The translations under genes and the position numbers were made by a program. Source: Panulirus ornatus (taxonomy: Eukaryota > Arthropoda > Malacostraca > Decapoda > Palinuridae). Taken from it: 64,000 nucleotides of DNA. Below, piece by piece: positions 59,146 to 64,000 of this stretch. The notes under the pieces were generated by a model that saw only the letters and a list, made by a program, of their open reading frames with translations, ran no database searches and was not told where the DNA came from. Within the stretch, counting starts at the first letter, position 1; each line of letters begins with the position of its first letter. The DNA is taken from contig NC_092264.1 in NCBI RefSeq assembly GCF_036320965.1, forward strand, positions 15,853,275-15,917,274, read 5' to 3'.

Positions 59146-60339
59146 CTCAAGTACAGTGTAATACTTGTCAGTCATTCACGTTGAAAGTCATGATGAATGA
59201 TAAAATTATATAACCATTAATCTAATAAGATTCCCTTCACGATCCAGCACCGAGCCTCAGCTGGTGGATTTGGGTTTCGGTCGGTGTGTCATTGTACCGC
59301 CGGGGAACGTTGCCATGGTACGCAGTTGGGGAGGGACTCACCTTGTCATGGCCTTGGTTGGCGCCCCACACCCACCTGCCCGGGACCTTTCTACCGCTCA
59401 CTGGTCTTACTTTCACTACCTTTCTCGCTCTCGACCTTTCTCCAGCATGTACACTTTCTCTTCCTTTCAACGCGGAGACTTGTTTTCCGGTGTTTCTGAC
59501 AAAAGTGTTGCCAAAACGAGTCACCTCGCCACTCCTCAGCGAATTCCTTTGTGTGACACATTAAGACATGATAATTCCAGTAATTTGCAGAGTTGTCTAT
59601 GGAAATTGACATTATACGATAAAAAAAAATGTGGGGAATCTTATGGGTTTTAGAAGGAAAACTGATTTTTGAACACACTTCTGTGTTTTAAGAGACATTC
59701 TGCAACAACAGTGAAGGTGATTGTCGCTCCGACAACCAGTTGTTCGCTCAGTCTTCAAAAAAAAAACTAGATGTAATATATCTATCTTCAGATATATCTA
59801 ATATTCCCAGCAATTCCGTATATTGTGCAAGTGATAGGGCGCCTCAGAAGTGTGATAATCATTTGTGTCAACAAACGCACACACTCACACACACTTCATA
59901 AATGGGCATCAGAATAGAAATCCCAGGTCTAACCATATTAAGTGAACTGTATTTCAGATCCATATATGTCAACACCAAAACTCACTTCATTTCTAGTACA
60001 TTCACAGCAGAAAATCACACCCTAAAAGACGAAAATATTTTAGTCTACCAGACTAAAGCTGTCTTGAGACCTGTATATAAGATGGGTGCGTGTCACGCCA
60101 CTTAGAGGCTAGGCTGTGGGGCAGTAGGTTGAGGGAGGGTGCTGCAGGCCTGCTGGCACTGGACACATGATAACCAGGACGGTGATGATACATAATGGTG
60201 ACGGCCAATTGCGCCAGGCTACCGTGCCAGACAGTGTGTACGTCGAGGTGGATATATGTGTGTCAGGATACGATATGAGGCGACCGCTGGGAAGCGAGTG
60301 ACCGACCGGGGGTGCACAGCAAATTCTGCTGGCCCTGCT

Positions 60340-60880
60340 ACCTCCTCTTGCCTTACCTACACCTATTGCTGTCCTACCTACACTTACTGTTGCCTTACCT
60401 ACACCTACTGCTGGCCCTACCTCCTCTTGCCTTACCTACACCTACTGCTGTCCTACCTACACTTACTGCTGCCTTACCTACACCTACTGTTTCCCTACCC
60501 ACACCTACTGCTGCCTTACCTACACCTACTGTTTCCCTACCCACACCTACTGCTGCCCTATCTATACCTTCTGCTGCCCTACCTATACTACTTCTGCTGC
60601 CCTATCTGCGCTTACTGCTGTCCAGCCTACACCTGCTATCCTATCTACACTTACTACTGCTTACTGCTGCCCTACCTACACTTCCTGATGCCCTGCCTAC
60701 AACTCCTGATGCCCTGCCTACACCTCTTGATGCCCTAACACCCCTTCAAGCCCTACCTACACTTACTACTGCTCTACCTACACCTACTGCTGCTCTACCC
60801 ACACCTATTGCTGCCCTAACTACACCTCCTGCTGTCCTACCTATACTTCCTGATGCCCTACCTACACCTCCTGCGGCTCG
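60340..60880 (+). repeat. 24-bp minisatellite (CTACCTACACCTACTGCTGCC)
   Basis: About 20 imperfect units. The unit is a multiple of three, so one plus-strand frame stays open from 60312 to 60950 and repeats PTPTAAL, while another repeats YLHLLLP. This is best read as a minisatellite, not a gene. Confidence 0.8.
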
Positions 60881-60999
60881 AGTCTTGTTTTCACAAGCGG
60901 ATTTATTTACTCCCACATTACCGTCAGCCAGCCTGCCTCTTCATCGCTAGATTAGTCAGTTCGCCTTTATATCGCTGGCTAGAGAAAATACCATATCGA

Positions 61000-61154
61000 G
61001 CGAGGCTACGACATATATATGTATATGTCTAAGTATGTATATGTATGTATACGTTGAAATGTATAGGTATGTATATGTGCGTGTGTGGGTGTTTATGTAT
61101 ATAAATGTGTATGTGGGTGGGTTGGGCCATTCTTTCGTCCGTTTCCTTGAGCTA

Positions 61155-61156
<2 letters not shown>
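61000..61156 (+). mobile_element. LINE-A 3' UTR fragment
   Basis: GTATGTATATGTGCGTGTGT through GGTGGGTTGGGCCATTCTTT to TTTCCTTGAGCTACC, cut by a (TA)n run before the hairpin. Confidence 0.7.

Positions 61157-61212
<56 letters not shown>
61157..61212. repeat. (TA)n microsatellite
   Basis: TA run replacing the last part of a LINE-A 3' end. Confidence 0.95.
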
Positions 61213-61218
<6 letters not shown>

Positions 61219-61513
61219 TGTATGGAGAGGGAGTTCTACACTTGTGGGACCCTATCTACTGAAAATGTTCTCCTATCTATCTTACAACTTTTAAATTTTT
61301 GTATGTCGTCCACATTTGCTGTCTCATGACTCTTGTTTACTCCATCCATTCTCTTATACTACAGAAGTGCATCTTATATCCTTTCTGAGAAGTTACTTCT
61401 CCAGCTCAATGCTATGGTTTCTGGTTCTTCTCCTCGTTGCATCTCTTGTCAGAATTCATCACAAACTGTTGGTCGGGAAAACTTAAAAGGTTGTGATCCC
61501 GTCACCCCTGCCT

Positions 61514-61624
61514 GTGTGTGTGTGTGTGTGTGTGTGTGTTTATCATTTGTGTGTTGCAGGGAGAGTGTTACACAAGTGTTGCCCCCGTCTCTTAACCTGG
61601 TAAAAATGAACTATATATTTAATA

Positions 61625-61674
<50 letters not shown>

Positions 61675-61682
61675 ACCCTAAG

Positions 61683-61723
<41 letters not shown>

Positions 61724-61844
61724 TTATCATTTGTGTGTTGCAGGGAGAGTGCTGCACAAGTGTTGCCCCCGTCTCTTAACCTGGTAAAAATGAACTATAT
61801 CTTTAATACGCACACACACACACACACACACACACCATCCTAAG

Positions 61845-61897
<53 letters not shown>
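61514..61897. repeat. Duplicated unit of (GT)n - core - (CA)n
   Basis: Two head-to-tail units of about 170 and 160 bp. Each is a GT run, a core with TTATCATTTGTGTGTTGCAG and CTCTTAACCTGGTAAAAATG, then a CA run and CC-TAAGCTAG. A third GT run closes the array. The cores differ at only a few bases. Confidence 0.85.
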
Positions 61898-62282
61898 CTA
61901 AAAACCACAGGTCAAAGGTACAAAAGACGTCAGTTGTGTTGCTGCTGCAACGGAAGGATCACAATGGTGAACACGTCGTGCTGTGTGTTGCTCAGTGTTG
62001 CCAGCAACAGTACCATCAGACCAACGTTCAGAACTTGGCAAGAAAAGCATGTATTACTCGGGTCGTTAAGGGTCAGGTCAGAGGTCAAGCCATTCTACCC
62101 AGCGGTCGTAACGTCGCGCTCAAGGGGCCATAACGTCGCGCTTGAGGGTCAAGTTTGACTTCACCTAACGGTAAGGGTGAGTTGGTGCGCTCCAAACAGT
62201 ACGTTGCCATGACCCTTACAGCGGTACACCAGCTTGTGTGGGTAACTATCAATGGTTCACATTTCGGATACAACAGTAGCAG

Positions 62283-62283
<1 letters not shown>

Positions 62284-62370
<87 letters not shown>

Positions 62371-62410
62371 CACACACACCACACACACACACACACACGT
62401 CACACACACG

Positions 62411-62442
<32 letters not shown>

Positions 62443-62510
62443 CCACACACACACACACACACAACCACACACACACAACCACACACACACGTCACACACA
62501 CACACGTCAC
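62284..62510. repeat. Compound (CA)n array with CGTCACAC and ACCACAC interruptions
   Basis: Mostly CA dinucleotides with about six CGTCACACAC interruptions. Open frames in it are by-products. Confidence 0.95.
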
Positions 62511-62605
62511 AACAGCAGCAGAATATATGCGTCAGATGGCCCCTTCTGTATGTACTACTTGGAGCTACGCCAAGGGAAAGTTCCCTGGTGAAAACCATGT
62601 TTGTT

Positions 62606-62607
<2 letters not shown>

Positions 62608-62682
<75 letters not shown>
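62608..62682. repeat. (CT)n microsatellite
   Basis: 75 bp of CT dinucleotides. Confidence 0.95.
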
Positions 62683-62684
<2 letters not shown>

Positions 62685-62971
62685 ACGGCACATACAGTGC
62701 AGGGAGGTACGTCCGATATTGCCGAGTTCTGCGTTAAAATCACTCGAATTTTGGACAAGATCGGAGTTCTCCTATCGTTATCTTGCCTGGCTCTATCCTC
62801 CCGCGTTTATTCATTATTTCCTGCACGCGTTGAGGAGCGAGACCTGCAGGAGGCACAAGAAACCATTCAAGACACACCACAGAAGAAAACGTATACCTAT
62901 CATTACCATACAAGAGGTAGAAACCCCTTTTAAAGAAGGTACCCTAAGCTTATAATCTTAAGAGTTCCTTT

Positions 62972-63213
62972 GACGAAGGGATCCTGATTGTAACCCTAGG
63001 ATCCGTCGGACGAAGGGATCCTGATTGTAACCTCAGGATCCGTTGGACGAAGGGATCCTGACTGTAAGCCCAGGATCCGTTGGACGAAGGGATCCTGACT
63101 GTAACCCCAGGATCCGTTGGACGAAGGGATCCTGATTGTAACCCCAGGATCCGTTGGACGAAGGGATCCTGATTGTAACCCCAGGATCCGTTGGACGAAG
63201 GGATCCTGCCTTA
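62972..63213. repeat. 37-bp minisatellite, about 6.5 units
   Basis: The unit contains GAAGGGATCCTGATTGTAAC then CCCAGGATCCGTTGGAC. Each unit has two GGATCC sites. Units are nearly identical. Since 37 is not a multiple of three, coding repetition is unlikely. Confidence 0.9.
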
Positions 63214-63434
63214 TATAACCCCAGGGTTCCCCCCCCCCTTGGATAAAGGTGGGGGGGGGGATCCTGTCTCTACAAGTCTGCGCTACGCCCAGTAGCAGGG
63301 ACAAGATGAAGTAGTCTGAAGCGAGAAGTGCTTTGAGGAGCCCGTAATTCTCTTTCGCCAACTGACGATGATATAGCCACGCTAATATGGCCCTTCGAAG
63401 TCCGGAACACACACACACACACACACACATACAC

Positions 63435-63853
<419 letters not shown>

Positions 63854-64000
63854 AATACTTTGTCGCTGTCTCCCGCGTTTGCGAGGTAGCGCAAGGAAAC
63901 AGACGAAAGAAATGGCCCAACCCCCCCCCCCCCCATACACATGTACATACACACGTCCACACACGCAAATATACATACCTACACAGCTTTCCATGGTTTA
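63854..64000 (-). mobile_element. LINE-A 3' UTR, cut by window end
   Basis: ACTTTGTCGCTGTCTCCCGC through CCAACCCCCCCCCC to CAGCTTTCCATGGTTTA is the same short 3' UTR as at 26952-27100. The coding part would lie to the right. Confidence 0.85.

Noticed and set aside
59237..59653. Possible exon in a GC-balanced block with open frames on both strands
   Set aside because: No splice sites or recognisable protein motif could be matched; left unannotated.
60256..60950. Long open frames over the 24-bp repeat as a gene
   Set aside because: Explained by the repeat length being a multiple of three. No start context, splice structure or non-repetitive domain supports a gene.
62284..62510. A CRISPR-like array from regular CGTCACAC spacing
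   Set aside because: Eukaryotic compound microsatellite; no spacers of unique sequence and no cas genes.
62155..62955. 266-codon open frame rich in Thr-His and Ser-Leu
   Set aside because: It is a translation of (CA)n and (CT)n microsatellites.

Overview
The window looks like genomic DNA of a decapod crustacean. The evidence is animal-type spliced genes, a very heavy load of RTE-type, CR1-type and jockey-type LINEs, tRNA-derived SINEs and abundant (TA)n, (CA)n and (GT)n microsatellites. No species can be named from the sequence alone. Everything below comes from reading the sequence; no database search was run.

Four host genes can be supported. (1) An ANKRD54 (ankyrin repeat domain 54) orthologue lies on the minus strand from 23952 down to 1438, with five coding exons visible and the 3' end beyond the left edge. 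(2) NAA80, the actin N-terminal acetyltransferase, lies on the plus strand with exons 25293-25414 and 29834-30488, head-to-head with ANKRD54 across about 1.3 kb. (3) CIR1, a CBF1/RBPJ-interacting corepressor, lies on the minus strand with four coding exons, 49564 down to 39159. (4) A secreted Tyr/Thr/Val-rich repeat protein of unknown role lies on the minus strand, 55022 down to 54282; its first exon was not found.

Region by region: 1-24 kb is the ANKRD54 locus, whose introns are packed with LINE fragments in both orientations. 24-25.3 kb is the probable shared promoter. 25.3-30.5 kb is NAA80, whose intron holds a roughly 304-bp tandem repeat split by the best RTE copy of the window and a short TIR transposon. 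30.5-39 kb is intergenic and rich in decayed LINEs. 39-49.6 kb is CIR1; its intron 2 carries a young RTE insertion with a 9-bp target duplication. 50-55 kb has SINEs, a CR1 remnant and the secreted-protein gene. 55-64 kb is dominated by minisatellites, dinucleotide arrays and a large palindromic element.

The repeats form the most coherent story. One RTE-like LINE (here LINE-A) occurs about fifteen times, usually 5'-truncated, with coding regions nearly identical between copies. Its 3' end carries a small hairpin (CTCGC, four-base loop, GCGGG). A 270-bp non-autonomous element (here SINE-A) ends with the same hairpin module and is inserted into a LINE-A copy with a perfect 13-bp target duplication. 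This looks like a LINE/SINE pair using a common 3' recognition tail. A second LINE (LINE-B), jockey/CR1-type remnants, two tRNA-derived SINE families and a 280-bp palindromic element complete the picture. The four host genes show no functional link to each other beyond the ANKRD54/NAA80 divergent arrangement.
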